This document shows, piece after piece, positions 34,495-42,485 of a stretch of 61,357 nt of DNA (its first letter is position 1; each line of letters begins with the position of its first letter). This stretch comes from an uncultured Eubacteriales bacterium. GTDB taxonomy: Bacteria; Bacillota; Clostridia; TANB77; CAG-508. The stretch is from positions 1-61,357 of the forward strand of contig CASEIZ010000034.1 of assembly GCA_949288185.1 (NCBI GenBank), written 5' to 3'. The notes beneath the pieces are model-generated. The model was not told where the DNA came from. It did no database searches and saw only the letters and a list, made by a program, of their open reading frames with translations. The position numbers and the translations under genes are program-made.

Positions 34495-34755
34495 ATGGAT
34501 TTAAATGTAATTACATATTTGGCTTGTATCTGTTTTATATTTATCATTGGAAGAATTTTTATTGTCCCACTAAAGAAGATATTGAAACTCATTATCAATT
34601 CAATATTTGGCGGGATTATTATATATGTGATTAATTTAATAGGAGCTAATTTTGGTTTTCATATAGGATTAAATATTGTTAACAGTATTATCATAGGATT
34701 ATTGGGATTACCAGGGGCGGTTTGCTTAATTATTGTAAAATTATTAGTAGGATAA
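34495..34755 (+). CDS. bofA: Pro-sigma-K processing inhibitor BofA
   Basis: An 86-residue membrane protein of two or three helices (RIFIVPLKKILKLIINSIFG, then NIVNSIIIGLLGLPGAVCLI). Size, hydrophobic layout and the closing GLLGLPG motif match BofA, which holds the SpoIVFB protease inactive in the mother-cell membrane until the forespore signal arrives. It implies that the organism sporulates. It lies 69 bp behind the DUF2508 gene. Confidence 0.85.
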   Translation: MDLNVITYLACICFIFIIGRIFIVPLKKILKLIINSIFGGIIIYVINLIGANFGFHIGLNIVNSIIIGLLGLPGAVCLIIVKLLVG

Positions 34756-34839
34756 AGAAAAAATAAAGCTATTATTGAATTATGTCGAATTTTCTGATAG
34801 GATAGGAATATATAAAAGAGATAATAAGGGGTGTAAATA

Positions 34840-35619
34840 ATGGAGTATATAAATCATAAAGATAAATTAAAAGATATTAAACTAGATAAAAATAATTTCT
34901 ATGTCATGATTGATTTTGACAGAACCATAACAGAAGCTCAAAGTATTAGCGCATGGAGAGTATTATACTATTCAGAATTATTAGGGGAAAAATTCAAACA
35001 AAAATATGCTGAGATACATGATGAAACAGAATTAAGCAAAAGTGAAAGCAATGAAGCAAAACAAAAAGCTTTTGAACAAAGATTTATGGCATATATGGAT
35101 TTATTAAGAGATTGTCATTTTAATAAAGAGATATTAGAAAGGGCAGTAGAGAAAACAGATTTAACATTGCGTGATGGTGCAAAAGAATTTTTTAGAAAAA
35201 TGTATGAAAATAATATTCCAGTTATCATTATATCTAGTAGTATAAAAAATGTGATAGAAGAATATTTAAAACAAAATCATGCATTTTATGATAATATTCA
35301 CATATATGCTAATGATTTAGATATGAATGGAAAGAAAGAAAATGATGTAACCAATGTGACACCATATAATAAAAATGAAATAGAATTTTCTAAGGAATTA
35401 AAGGAAAATATAAAAGACAAAAAATATATAGTATTACTAGGAGACATACCAGATGATGTTAACATGGTATCAAAAGAGAAGTTAAATCATACCATCACCA
35501 TAGGATTTTTAGAAGAACATATGGAATCTAATTTAGAAAAATATAACAAAACTTTTGATATTGTGTTAACTGATAATGCAAGTTTTAAAGAAGTTTTAAA
35601 ATTAATAGATTTTAATTAG
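34840..35619 (+). CDS. HAD-superfamily phosphatase, cytosolic 5'-nucleotidase III-like
   Basis: 259 residues. HAD motif I is FYVMIDFDRTITEAQS near residue 20, motif II is VIIISSS near residue 128 and motif IV is LLGDIPDDVNM near residue 205. A helical cap sits between motifs I and II. The arrangement resembles pyrimidine 5'-nucleotidases (UMPH-1/NT5C3), so a nucleotide monophosphatase role is plausible but not shown. Confidence 0.78.
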   Translation: MEYINHKDKLKDIKLDKNNFYVMIDFDRTITEAQSISAWRVLYYSELLGEKFKQKYAEIHDETELSKSESNEAKQKAFEQRFMAYMDLLRDCHFNKEILERAVEKTDLTLRDGAKEFFRKMYENNIPVIIISSSIKNVIEEYLKQNHAFYDNIHIYANDLDMNGKKENDVTNVTPYNKNEIEFSKELKENIKDKKYIVLLGDIPDDVNMVSKEKLNHTITIGFLEEHMESNLEKYNKTFDIVLTDNASFKEVLKLIDFN

Positions 35620-35627
35620 AAAATAGA

Positions 35628-35662
35628 AAAAGACAAAATCAAAATATTTGATCTTGTCTTTT
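35628..35662. terminator. Bidirectional terminator
   Basis: AAAAGACAAAATC and GATCTTGTCTTTT pair across a short AT loop between converging genes. Confidence 0.7.
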
Positions 35663-35687
35663 CTATTTATTATATATTTTTCAAAAT

Positions 35688-37529
35688 CTATTCAACTGTA
35701 ACAGATTTTGCTAAGTTTCTTGGTTTATCAACATCTAATCCTTTTTCCTTTGAAATGTAATATGATAATAATTGCAAAGGAATAATAGATAAGATTGGTG
35801 ATATATATGGGCTAGTTTCAGGAATTTCTAGTACAATATCAAACATAGATTTATCAATGTTTTGATTTGTAACAATAAATGTTTTTGCTCCACGAGTAAT
35901 GACTTCTTGTAGATTGCTAACTGTTTTTTCAACTAAGGTAGGCTCTGTCATAATTCCTACAACGGTTACATCTTTTTCAATTAAAGCAATAGCACCATGT
36001 TTTAATTCACCTGCTGCATAACTTTCTGAATGAATATATGAAATTTCTTTTAATTTTAAAGAACCTTCTTTGGCAACAGTTTCATCGATTCCTCTACCGA
36101 TAAAGAAAATATCTTTTTCTTGATAAACTTCATTTGCAAAATTTTTAATCCTATCTTCTAATGCTAAACAATTTTCAATTTGTTTAGGTAATTCTAAAAT
36201 TTCCTTTTTTAATTTATATAATTCTTCAGAATTTTTTTCTAATATTTCTGCAAAATAAATAGCTAATATAACAATCAAAACAACTTGTGAAGTATATGCT
36301 TTTGTAGAAGCAACTGCAATTTCTGGTCCTGCATGTGTATAAATAGAATAATCTGCTTCTCTTGTAATAGAACTTCCTATAACATTAGAAATAGCAAGTG
36401 TTTTAGCACCTTTTTCTCTTGACAATTTTAATGCAGCAATGGTATCTGCTGTTTCTCCTGATTGAGAAATAAAGATACATAAAGTTTTATCATCGATTAA
36501 TGGATCTCTATATCTAAATTCAGAAGCAATATCTACTTCAGTTGGAATTCTACAAAGTTTTTCAATAATATTTTTTCCTGCTAATCCAGCATGCATTGCT
36601 GTACCACAAGCGACAATGTAGATTTTATTTAAACCTGATAAATATTCTTTGGTGAATTTTAATTCATCAAATTCACATTTTGAGTTTTCACTAAATTTAG
36701 CACCAATGGTTTCACGAATAGCGGTTGGTTGCTCATGAATTTCTTTTAGCATAAAATCTTCATAACCATTTTTTTCACTGCTAGCAGCATCCCATTCAAT
36801 ACTTTGCGTCTTTTTATCTACTTTATTTAAATCTTTATCATAAAATTCAGCAGAATCTCTTGATAAAAATACATATTCAAAATCATTTAAAAGATAGAAG
36901 TTTCTGGTAAATGATAAGATAGCAGGAATGTCTGAAGAAATATAATTTTCATCAATTCCTTTTCCAATAACTAAAGGACTATCTTTTCTAACAACAATCA
37001 TATTGTCAGGAAAATCTTTACAAATAATTTCTAAAGCAAAACTTCCTTTTAAATTAGAACAAGCATTTTTAACAGCTGTTAAAAATTTCATTTTTCCTGT
37101 TTCTTCTGTCTCTTTAGTATAATAATAATGAATTAAATTTGGAACAATTTCTGTATCTGTATCAGAATAAAACTTATATCCATTATCCATTAAAAATTTT
37201 CTTAATTCATTATAATTTTCGATAATACCATTATGCACAACACTAAATGATTTTGAATTATCTTGATGAGGGTGTGCATTTTCTTTAGATGGTTTTCCAT
37301 GTGTTGCCCATCTGGTATGTGCGATACCAATGGTACCTTTCAAATCATCAATACCTTTTATATCATATAAATTTTTTACTCTTCCTTTATTTTTCATCAC
37401 AACTAAACCTTCTGGTTCAATTGTTGAAATACCTGCAGAGTCATACCCTCTGTATTCCAATCTTAAAAGTCCATTGATTAAAATTGGACTTGCTTTTTGT
37501 TTTCCTATATAACCTACAATTCCACACAT
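35688..37529 (-). CDS. glmS: Glutamine-fructose-6-phosphate aminotransferase (isomerising)
   Basis: A 613-residue enzyme making glucosamine-6-phosphate, the first step to UDP-GlcNAc and cell wall. The N-terminal glutaminase domain starts with the catalytic Cys2 (MCGIVGYIG) and has HTRWATHG. Two SIS domains follow (IVACGTAMHAG, ISQSGETADT, YAAGELKHG), ending in the usual KSVTVE. It is preceded by a glmS ribozyme, so its mRNA is expected to be cleaved when GlcN6P accumulates. Confidence 0.96.
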   Translation of the reverse strand: MCGIVGYIGKQKASPILINGLLRLEYRGYDSAGISTIEPEGLVVMKNKGRVKNLYDIKGIDDLKGTIGIAHTRWATHGKPSKENAHPHQDNSKSFSVVHNGIIENYNELRKFLMDNGYKFYSDTDTEIVPNLIHYYYTKETEETGKMKFLTAVKNACSNLKGSFALEIICKDFPDNMIVVRKDSPLVIGKGIDENYISSDIPAILSFTRNFYLLNDFEYVFLSRDSAEFYDKDLNKVDKKTQSIEWDAASSEKNGYEDFMLKEIHEQPTAIRETIGAKFSENSKCEFDELKFTKEYLSGLNKIYIVACGTAMHAGLAGKNIIEKLCRIPTEVDIASEFRYRDPLIDDKTLCIFISQSGETADTIAALKLSREKGAKTLAISNVIGSSITREADYSIYTHAGPEIAVASTKAYTSQVVLIVILAIYFAEILEKNSEELYKLKKEILELPKQIENCLALEDRIKNFANEVYQEKDIFFIGRGIDETVAKEGSLKLKEISYIHSESYAAGELKHGAIALIEKDVTVVGIMTEPTLVEKTVSNLQEVITRGAKTFIVTNQNIDKSMFDIVLEIPETSPYISPILSIIPLQLLSYYISKEKGLDVDKPRNLAKSVTVE

Positions 37530-37574
37530 AATATAAATCCTCCTAAAATTTGTTTTTGGGAATTAAAGGTATGC

Positions 37575-37726
37575 AAATAAAACCTATATGTATTGACCTT
37601 TGTTACAATATTACTATTGCTCTTTTAATCAATACTTATGACCATAAGTGAAAGCCATCAGAGCATCCGCCGAATCTTTCGATAACTCTGAACCTCGTCA
37701 ACACTATTTAATAGTGTCCAGGCGCT
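37575..37726 (-). ncRNA. glmS ribozyme (GlcN6P-activated self-cleaving riboswitch)
   Basis: On the minus strand the leader reads AGCGCC at 37726, then a P1 hairpin (ACACTATT/AATAGTGT), GACGAGGT, ATCGAAAGATTCGGCGGATG and CTCTGATGGC. These are the conserved core blocks of the glmS ribozyme, followed by the 3' pseudoknot/P4 region. Cleavage is expected between the A at 37726 and the following G. A TATAAT-type -10 lies about 75-80 nt upstream on the same strand. The 3' boundary is approximate. Confidence 0.95.
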
Positions 37727-37892
37727 ATATATGAATGAAATATTGCCCTCCTTTCTAAATATTTTCTTGCATACTTTTAATTTACTGCTATTATATTATA
37801 CTAAAATGGAAAAATGCGCAAGTCCTAGTTAAAAAATTTTATTTTCTTGAAAAATTTTAGCTAAAAAATCTTAAATATAAAACCGCTCAAAT

Positions 37893-37921
37893 TTGAAAAA
37901 AGGCTTAAAAAATGGTATAAT
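37893..37921 (+). promoter_or_regulatory. Sigma-A promoter of structured transcription unit A
   Basis: TTGAAA, 17-nt spacer ending in GG, perfect TATAAT. The unit-B promoter at 39614 has the same boxes and spacing. Confidence 0.75.
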
Positions 37922-37927
37922 ATAAGT

Positions 37928-38150
37928 ATGCAACAAAGTTTGCAAGTACATTGAAAAATAGGTGCGAGTAAGCACCTCATATATAAACTGAGGCTATTTT
38001 TTAGCCTATTTTTCCTTGTACTAAAAAAATTAAATAAATAAAAAAGAAATGCCCATCCTTGAGAGTAGGTAAGGATATATAGCTTAGCCGGTTATATATC
38101 TGGGAACGAACGTCATCACAAGAGTGATGAGTAGTAGGGAAAGGAAAAAA
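37928..38150 (+). ncRNA. Structured 5' leader of unit A
   Basis: About 220 nt folding into several domains shared with 39650-39864. (1) TGCAA/TTGCA hairpin (37929-37944). (2) A closed domain, GTACATTGAAAAATAGG (37946-37962) with its partner at 38005-38021, containing GGTGC-gagtaa-GCACC and AGGCTA/TAGCCT. (3) CCT/AGG hairpin near 38057-38069. (4) GATATATA/TATATATC around the conserved loop GCTTAGCCGGT (38074-38100). (5) Conserved GGGAACGAACG and CATCAC/GTGATG just before the ribosome site. Segment 37981-37994 is fully complementary to 39488-39501 in the 3' trailer. I do not recognise the motif. Confidence 0.7.
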
Positions 38151-39458
38151 ATGGCTAAAAAAATGATGAAAAAGATAAATGTTGCTTGGGGAGAAGGTGG
38201 AACAGACCTTTTCCTGAATCCGACTGAGTCTGGCAGTTTCGAACTGCTGGACTATGAGTATGATACTCAAAAAATCCACTCCATCGGGGGTGGACGGGTA
38301 ACCTATGAATCCCAGTCCGGGTTAACCGGAAATGGGTTCATAAACAGACTGGGAACACTGATCCCGGTTGGATACTGGCGGGTAGATACTGTCTACCATG
38401 ACCAGTATCCGGTTAGTCTCGATAAGGAGAATGACCTTAAGGTCATGATACCTTATCAGACTCATGAGTCAGATAAGGACTCGACCCTGCGGGATTACCC
38501 GGTGGTGATTTTGTGGGGAGAGGATAAAATTGTCTACTGCAAATTTAAGCAGTTGACAAAAATCCTCAAGAAGATTCTTCTGGGAGAATTCTCAGAAGAA
38601 GGGGGGAAAATCTTAACAAAGAAATTGTTAAGATCGACCCCATATGCACGAAGAAATCCAGAGGAAGTGAAACTTCAGTTTTACAACCTCTGGGGGTGGA
38701 AACGGCCATATCCGTGGCCATGGGAGTTCACATATGAACTCCTGGATGCTTTCAAATTACTGCCAAGATATGGCAGTGATGTAAATGAAGAAATAGGCAT
38801 CCTTCGCATTGCGAGGGATGCAAATGGAGACCTTATCAGGTATACTTCCATATCGGGCGTACGATATGGAGAAGAGATAGTACCTGAGGAGGTACTCTTC
38901 AATGGAGAAACTCCCATCAGAGGATGGGAGTTAGGAAAACCCTATACATTGTATAGGGTTCGAAACGACGATGTACATATCGTCGCATGGACTCCATTGA
39001 GAAGAAAACTTCCTGGGATAATTGAGAGCTTTGCTCGTCGTTATCCAAAGGGAGAGGCAGAACTCATCAGAGGGCTGCTTGAAAAAATAGACAACTCGTA
39101 TGAAGAATATGAGTTGTCTGTAAATAAACTGCTTTTCTTCGGTGACGAAGAAAAGTGGTTTAAGGAGGCCCAAAAAGGTCTCAATCGTAAGTTACGTAAA
39201 AGCGTAGCTTACGGTATAGAATCTGTCCTGGAGGACAGGAAAAACCAGGAAATTTTGGAAGAGATTCCGGATGACCTGGTGATTAGTATTCAGGATAGCC
39301 TGGATGCTGGTAACTGTCAGCCAGGAACCGAAGCTTTCCGGGATCAGTATTTCCCTGGAAAGACGGAAACAAAAGCTGGCGAACTCAAAAAGTTTGCTAG
39401 CAATAACAAAGACGTGATGCGTGTGCTTCTGTACATGTATCACAAAAAGGCGGTATAG
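38151..39458 (+). CDS. 435-residue protein of unknown family encoded by hairpin-tiled mRNA
   Basis: ATG 38151 follows GTAGGGAAAGGA, a ribosome site conserved in the shorter sister gene at 39865; an upstream in-frame ATG at 38124 lies within a leader hairpin. The protein is soluble, Trp/Arg/Glu-rich and without signal or membrane segments (e.g. NLWGWKRPYPWPWEF). No family is recognised. Codon use differs from all neighbours (many CGG, CTG, GAC, GGG). The coding strand is a chain of short stems, e.g. 38431-38446, 38451-38478, 38610-38634, 38797-38821, 38848-38869, 38879-38896, 38909-38932, 38938-38960, 39089-39119, 39132-39155 and 39187-39212, many of them 8-11 bp with tight loops. Possibly horizontally acquired. 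Confidence 0.75.
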   Translation: MAKKMMKKINVAWGEGGTDLFLNPTESGSFELLDYEYDTQKIHSIGGGRVTYESQSGLTGNGFINRLGTLIPVGYWRVDTVYHDQYPVSLDKENDLKVMIPYQTHESDKDSTLRDYPVVILWGEDKIVYCKFKQLTKILKKILLGEFSEEGGKILTKKLLRSTPYARRNPEEVKLQFYNLWGWKRPYPWPWEFTYELLDAFKLLPRYGSDVNEEIGILRIARDANGDLIRYTSISGVRYGEEIVPEEVLFNGETPIRGWELGKPYTLYRVRNDDVHIVAWTPLRRKLPGIIESFARRYPKGEAELIRGLLEKIDNSYEEYELSVNKLLFFGDEEKWFKEAQKGLNRKLRKSVAYGIESVLEDRKNQEILEEIPDDLVISIQDSLDAGNCQPGTEAFRDQYFPGKTETKAGELKKFASNNKDVMRVLLYMYHKKAV

Positions 39459-39546
39459 TCTACCAAAAATCCTGCTCATTCGCAGGTGCCTCAGTTTATA
39501 TGAAAAGAAAGCAGATTGTCCTCATTTGGGTAATCTGCTTTTTTGT
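39459..39546 (+). ncRNA. Structured 3' trailer and terminator of unit A
   Basis: CCTGC-tcattc-GCAGG hairpin, then GCCTCAGTTTATAT (39488-39501), complementary to the leader at 37981-37994. The terminator follows: AGCAGATT/AATCTGCT around the loop GTCCTCATTTGGGT, then T6. The same order is found at 40003-40086. Confidence 0.75.
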
Positions 39547-39549
39547 TGA

Positions 39550-39600
39550 ATAGGAACCATTGTTTTTTTATGCAATAGAAAAACAATGGTGCACAGAAAA
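39550..39600. repeat. Small hairpin element, copy 2 (TGCACAG family)
   Basis: TAGGAA, then a perfect ACCATTGTTTTT/AAAAACAATGGT stem, then GCACAGAAAA. It lies between the terminator of unit A and the promoter of unit B. Confidence 0.6.
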
Positions 39601-39613
39601 GATAACATAAAAT

Positions 39614-39642
39614 TTGAAAAAGTAGATTAGAAGTGATATAAT
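39614..39642 (+). promoter_or_regulatory. Sigma-A promoter of structured transcription unit B
   Basis: TTGAAA, 17-nt spacer, TATAAT, matching the unit-A promoter. Confidence 0.75.
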
Positions 39643-39649
39643 ATAAACC

Positions 39650-39864
39650 GTGCAATCCAAAGAGATTGTGGTACATTGAAAAATAGGTGCGAGTAAGCAC
39701 CTCATATATGAACTGTGGCTATTGCTTTAGCCTATTTTTCTTTGTGCAGAAATAAAATGATAGAACGCCCAGCCTTGAAAGACAGGCGTAAATATATAGC
39801 TTAGCCGGTTGTATATTTATTTGGGAACGAACGCCAACAAAAGGGGAGTAGGGAAAGGAAAAAT
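39650..39864 (+). ncRNA. Structured 5' leader of unit B
   Basis: Same domain order as the leader at 37928-38150. CAATC/GATTG hairpin, GTACATTGAAAAATAGG paired with CCTATTTTTCTTTGTGC, GGTGC-gagtaa-GCACC, GCCT/AGGC hairpin, and AAATATA/TATATTT around the same loop TAGCTTAGCCGGTT, then GGGAACGAACG. Several stems differ from copy A by paired changes, which supports selection on RNA structure. CATATATGAACTG (39703-39715) can pair with 40033-40045, including three G-U pairs. Confidence 0.7.
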
Positions 39865-40002
39865 ATGGCTAAAGAAACAGAGGAAAAATTAAAGGAAATC
39901 TTAGGAGAAGGCGTAACCCTCGGAATGGATTCAGCCGAGGAAGACTGGGAATCTGATGGTGAAAAACCACAGGATTCCAGTGGAGTGGACTCTTGGGAGT
40001 AG
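39865..40002 (+). CDS. 45-residue acidic protein in unit B
   Basis: ATG follows the same GTAGGGAAAGGA ribosome site as the 435-residue sister gene, and both products begin MAK. The peptide (MAKETEEKLKEILGEGVTLG, then an Asp/Glu/Ser/Trp-rich end) is acidic and probably not folded alone. The coding region also folds locally: CCTCGG/CCGAGG, and a nested ACTGG-GAATC...TGGT-gaaaa-ACCA...GATTCCAGT stem. It could be a deletion derivative of unit A or a distinct cargo in the same RNA frame. Confidence 0.6.
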   Translation: MAKETEEKLKEILGEGVTLGMDSAEEDWESDGEKPQDSSGVDSWE

Positions 40003-40086
40003 GAGATAACCTCTGCTCATCTGAAGAGGTCTCAGTTTGTATGTGAAGCAAAAGCAAGTTATCCTCATTTGGGTAACTTGCTTTTG
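40003..40086 (+). ncRNA. Structured 3' trailer and terminator of unit B
   Basis: CCTCT/AGAGG hairpin around GCTCATCTGA, then CAGTTTGTATGTG complementary to the leader. The terminator is AAGCAAGTTA/TAACTTGCTT around TCCTCATTTGGG. Each stem corresponds to one in trailer A but with exchanged base pairs, while the loops GCTCAT and TCCTCATTTGGGTA are kept. Confidence 0.75.
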
Positions 40087-40120
40087 TTGTATTTTATAGA
40101 GATAAAAAACGGTAAAAAGA

Positions 40121-40149
40121 TTGAAAATATAAACCAGTTTATATATAAT
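40121..40149 (+). promoter_or_regulatory. Promoter with palindromic spacer
   Basis: TTGAAA, 17-nt spacer, TATAAT. The spacer and -10 edge form ATATAAAC-CA-GTTTATAT, a likely operator. The preceding text GATAAAAAACGGTAAAAAGA is nearly repeated at 41671. Confidence 0.65.
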
Positions 40150-40208
40150 GCAATTAATTAGTAAACTGTTTAAATATCTAAATAATAATTAGAAATAGAG
40201 GTGAAAAT

Positions 40209-40472
40209 ATGATAGATATCAATAAAATGAGTATAAAAGAGTTAGATGAATATCTAGGGTTACAACTTGAATATGTAGATATACAACACATAATTGAAAA
40301 AGATAGTGTATTAGTTGAAATATTAGAAAAGCTCGGAAAGTATTATAGAAGAGAAGTAGCTGTTCCAGTAGATAAAATAATAGAGTCCTTAATAGAAAAT
40401 GAAAAGTATGTAGATAAAGAAAGATTACTTCTTGTTAATTATTATGCAATAGAGTCAAAAGATCAGAATTAA
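40209..40472 (+). pseudogene. N-terminal remnant of the 944-residue protein family
   Basis: 87 residues (MIDINKMSIKELDEYLGLQL...ESLIENEKYVDKERLLLVN) that align with the first 80 residues of the protein at 42535 (MVDIHKMTIREIDEQFHLQM...LEYLEENEKDVDKERLMVVN). The stop falls where the long protein continues. The next frame resumes with sequence matching the far C-terminus of that protein, so the middle of about 770 codons has been lost. It still has a promoter and ribosome site, so a short product may be made. Confidence 0.65.
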
Positions 40473-40747
40473 TCGATATTATGCAAAAAGAATTACCGAA
40501 CCTAGAAGAAAAAGGGATATTAAGAGAGCTTACACATTCTAAAAATCAATATCCTGAAAGGGTACAAAAATTGTTAGGTGTACCAAACTATTTGGCAAGA
40601 GCTAGGAAAGAAGAAAAGCGAGATACGGCTTTACAAAGACTTGTTAATAGCCAAGAATATACAGATGAAGAAAAAGAGAAAATCATGCAAATAAGTGAGG
40701 CTTGGGAAAGTGTAAGAAATAGTAGAGGATATTATGAAGAAATATAA
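40454..40747 (+). pseudogene. C-terminal remnant of the 944-residue protein family
   Basis: The frame reads RSELIDIMQKELPNLEEKG, then YPERVQKLLGVPNYLARARKEEKR and ISEAWESVRNSRG. It aligns with the last 95 or so residues of the protein at 42535 (RQQLGDIVKELAPKLEEKG ... YPEVVQKLIGIPKGLAKAKTE ... VSQAWLSVRESRR). An ATG at 40481 gives an 88-residue reading frame, but homology begins upstream of it in the overlap with the preceding fragment, which points to a fusion/deletion with a frameshift. Confidence 0.65.
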
Positions 40748-40774
40748 AATAAATATTGTGAAAGGTAAAAAAAT

Positions 40775-41635
40775 ATGGATATAGAATTTCAAGAATTTTT
40801 AAATAAAGATATAGGGTATGGGAATACTCTAAAAAATAAGAAAATGAAATTGTTAAATGAAATAAAAGAAAGTGTCATAAAGGATAAAGAATTTTTTGAA
40901 CAGGCTACAGAAATAGATTTCAAAAAGTGGAAAAAGAAACTGGATTTAGATATATTTTCTAAAATGATTGATGAATACATAGAGATGGAGAAAAATAACC
41001 ATACTGCCATAATAGAAGAAGGAAATACACAAATAGAAAAAATAGTGATAAGCTATTATGGAAATCCATATGTAACATGGATTTTATGCATCCAAGCAAT
41101 TATTTATCAAAAACAATTATTACTAGAAACAGGAGAATTTATGCTATCTACCAATACTTTTATTGTGAATATGGTAAATCAAATATTAAAAGAAAATCAT
41201 CTTCCAACATTGTTGATAGATTGTATAGAAATTGTAGATAAAAAAGCTATTATTGAAAAAGAAATCAAAACTATCATTATTGGTGCTACACAGAACAAAG
41301 CAGAATATCTTGGAAAATATATTTACATACCATATAACAACTATATTATCTATTGTGCAGATGAAGAATTAGAAAAATTGAGTAAAAGTATTTATGATTA
41401 TGCATGTAATAATTTTTTTGAAACAGAAGTCTTATTCGAAGAAGATATTGAAGAAGCTATTGCGATAATTAATCTTCACAAAGATTGCATTGCAGTTATA
41501 TTAACTAAAGATACAAATTTACAAAAGATGTTCAGAGAAAAAATAGAGAACAAATTATATATCAATGAAAATCCATTTTCAAAAGAAGAAATCAATCTTC
41601 CTGTTGATTGTTTAGAAATGAAACAAGAGAAATAG
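40775..41635 (+). CDS. Hypothetical protein, weakly aldehyde-dehydrogenase-like
   Basis: A 286-residue soluble protein. The C-terminal part (YIYIPYNNYIIYCADEELEKL, then IEEAIAIINLHKDCIAVILT with LYINENPF) has the flavour of the C-terminal half of glutamate-5-semialdehyde/aldehyde dehydrogenases, but no catalytic Cys loop is visible and the length is short. It could be a degenerate or repurposed member; otherwise the function is unknown. It lies 27 bp after the remnant gene. Confidence 0.5.
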   Translation: MDIEFQEFLNKDIGYGNTLKNKKMKLLNEIKESVIKDKEFFEQATEIDFKKWKKKLDLDIFSKMIDEYIEMEKNNHTAIIEEGNTQIEKIVISYYGNPYVTWILCIQAIIYQKQLLLETGEFMLSTNTFIVNMVNQILKENHLPTLLIDCIEIVDKKAIIEKEIKTIIIGATQNKAEYLGKYIYIPYNNYIIYCADEELEKLSKSIYDYACNNFFETEVLFEEDIEEAIAIINLHKDCIAVILTKDTNLQKMFREKIENKLYINENPFSKEEINLPVDCLEMKQEK

Positions 41636-41690
41636 AAAGTGAAAATTATTTACTTTTTAACAATAAACATGATAAAAAACGATAAAAGGA

Positions 41691-41719
41691 TTGAAAATAT
41701 GAGTAAATTCATATATAAT
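41691..41719 (+). promoter_or_regulatory. Promoter of hpt with partly palindromic spacer
   Basis: TTGAAA, 17-nt spacer, TATAAT. ATATGA/TCATAT flank the spacer. The stretch from 41671 is a near copy of 40101-40149. Confidence 0.6.
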
Positions 41720-41797
41720 ACAAGTATTCAAAATGAGATATACATAAAAGGGAATAGGTAACCATGAGAGCCTAAATATGAAATAAGGGGAATAGAC

Positions 41798-42316
41798 ATG
41801 AATGTATTAATTAATGAAACAAGAATTGAAAAAAGATTGGACGAAATGGCAAAAGAAATAGACAGAGATTATGAAGGAAAAGAAATTATCTTAATTGGTA
41901 TTTTAAAAGGTTCAGTTGTATTTATGGTGGAATTAGCCAAAAGACTAAAAACAAAAGTACAATTTGAGTTTATAGAAGTATCTAGTTATGAAGGAACAGA
42001 GAGTACAGGAAAAGTAAAGATTGTAAAAGATATAAAAAATAGTATTGAAGGAAAAGATGTATTAATTGTAGAAGATATTATTGATACAGGAACAACTTTA
42101 GCATTTTTAAAAGATTATTTGAAATTGAAAAGACCAAATAGTTTAAAAATTGCAACGCTACTTAGTAAACCATCAAGAAGAACAAAGGAATTAGAAGTAG
42201 AATATATCGGATTTAGAATAGAAGATAAGTTTGTAGTTGGATATGGTTTAGATTATAATCAAAACTATAGAAACTTACCATATATTGGTTATGTAGAAAG
42301 CGAAGAAGAGTTTTAA
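41798..42316 (+). CDS. hpt: Hypoxanthine phosphoribosyltransferase
   Basis: A 172-residue purine salvage enzyme joining hypoxanthine or guanine to PRPP. The PRPP-binding motif is VLIVEDIIDTGTTL near residue 88. LIGILKGSVVFM near residue 35 and FVVGYGLDYNQNYRNLPYIG near the end are typical of Hpt. Ribosome site AAGGGGAA. It is a single-gene unit closed by a terminator. Confidence 0.95.
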   Translation: MNVLINETRIEKRLDEMAKEIDRDYEGKEIILIGILKGSVVFMVELAKRLKTKVQFEFIEVSSYEGTESTGKVKIVKDIKNSIEGKDVLIVEDIIDTGTTLAFLKDYLKLKRPNSLKIATLLSKPSRRTKELEVEYIGFRIEDKFVVGYGLDYNQNYRNLPYIGYVESEEEF

Positions 42317-42317
42317 A

Positions 42318-42349
42318 AGGGAAAAGTTTTCAAGACTTTTCTTTTTTTT
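42318..42349 (+). terminator. Terminator after hpt
   Basis: GAAAAGT/ACTTTTC stem with eight or more Ts. Confidence 0.75.
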
Positions 42350-42485
42350 TAAAATAAATAGATTGTATTTAAAAGAAAATGATATATTTTAATTAATAAA
42401 ATAATGTTTGATTTTGCTTTATGAAAAATTGATATAATGAAAACACAAAAAATGCTTTAGAAAAAATAGAAATAATAGCCAAAAA

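Noticed and set aside
37961..37977. GTGCGAG at the start of the leader domain suggested a group II intron 5' end.
   Set aside because: No domain V hairpin, no reverse transcriptase or maturase motif, and the GTGCGAG is half of a simple GGTGC/GCACC hairpin.
38074..38100. AGCTTAGCCGGTTA looks like a tRNA D-arm.
   Set aside because: No anticodon arm, T-arm (GTTCGA) or acceptor stem follows. It is a single hairpin loop conserved in both units.
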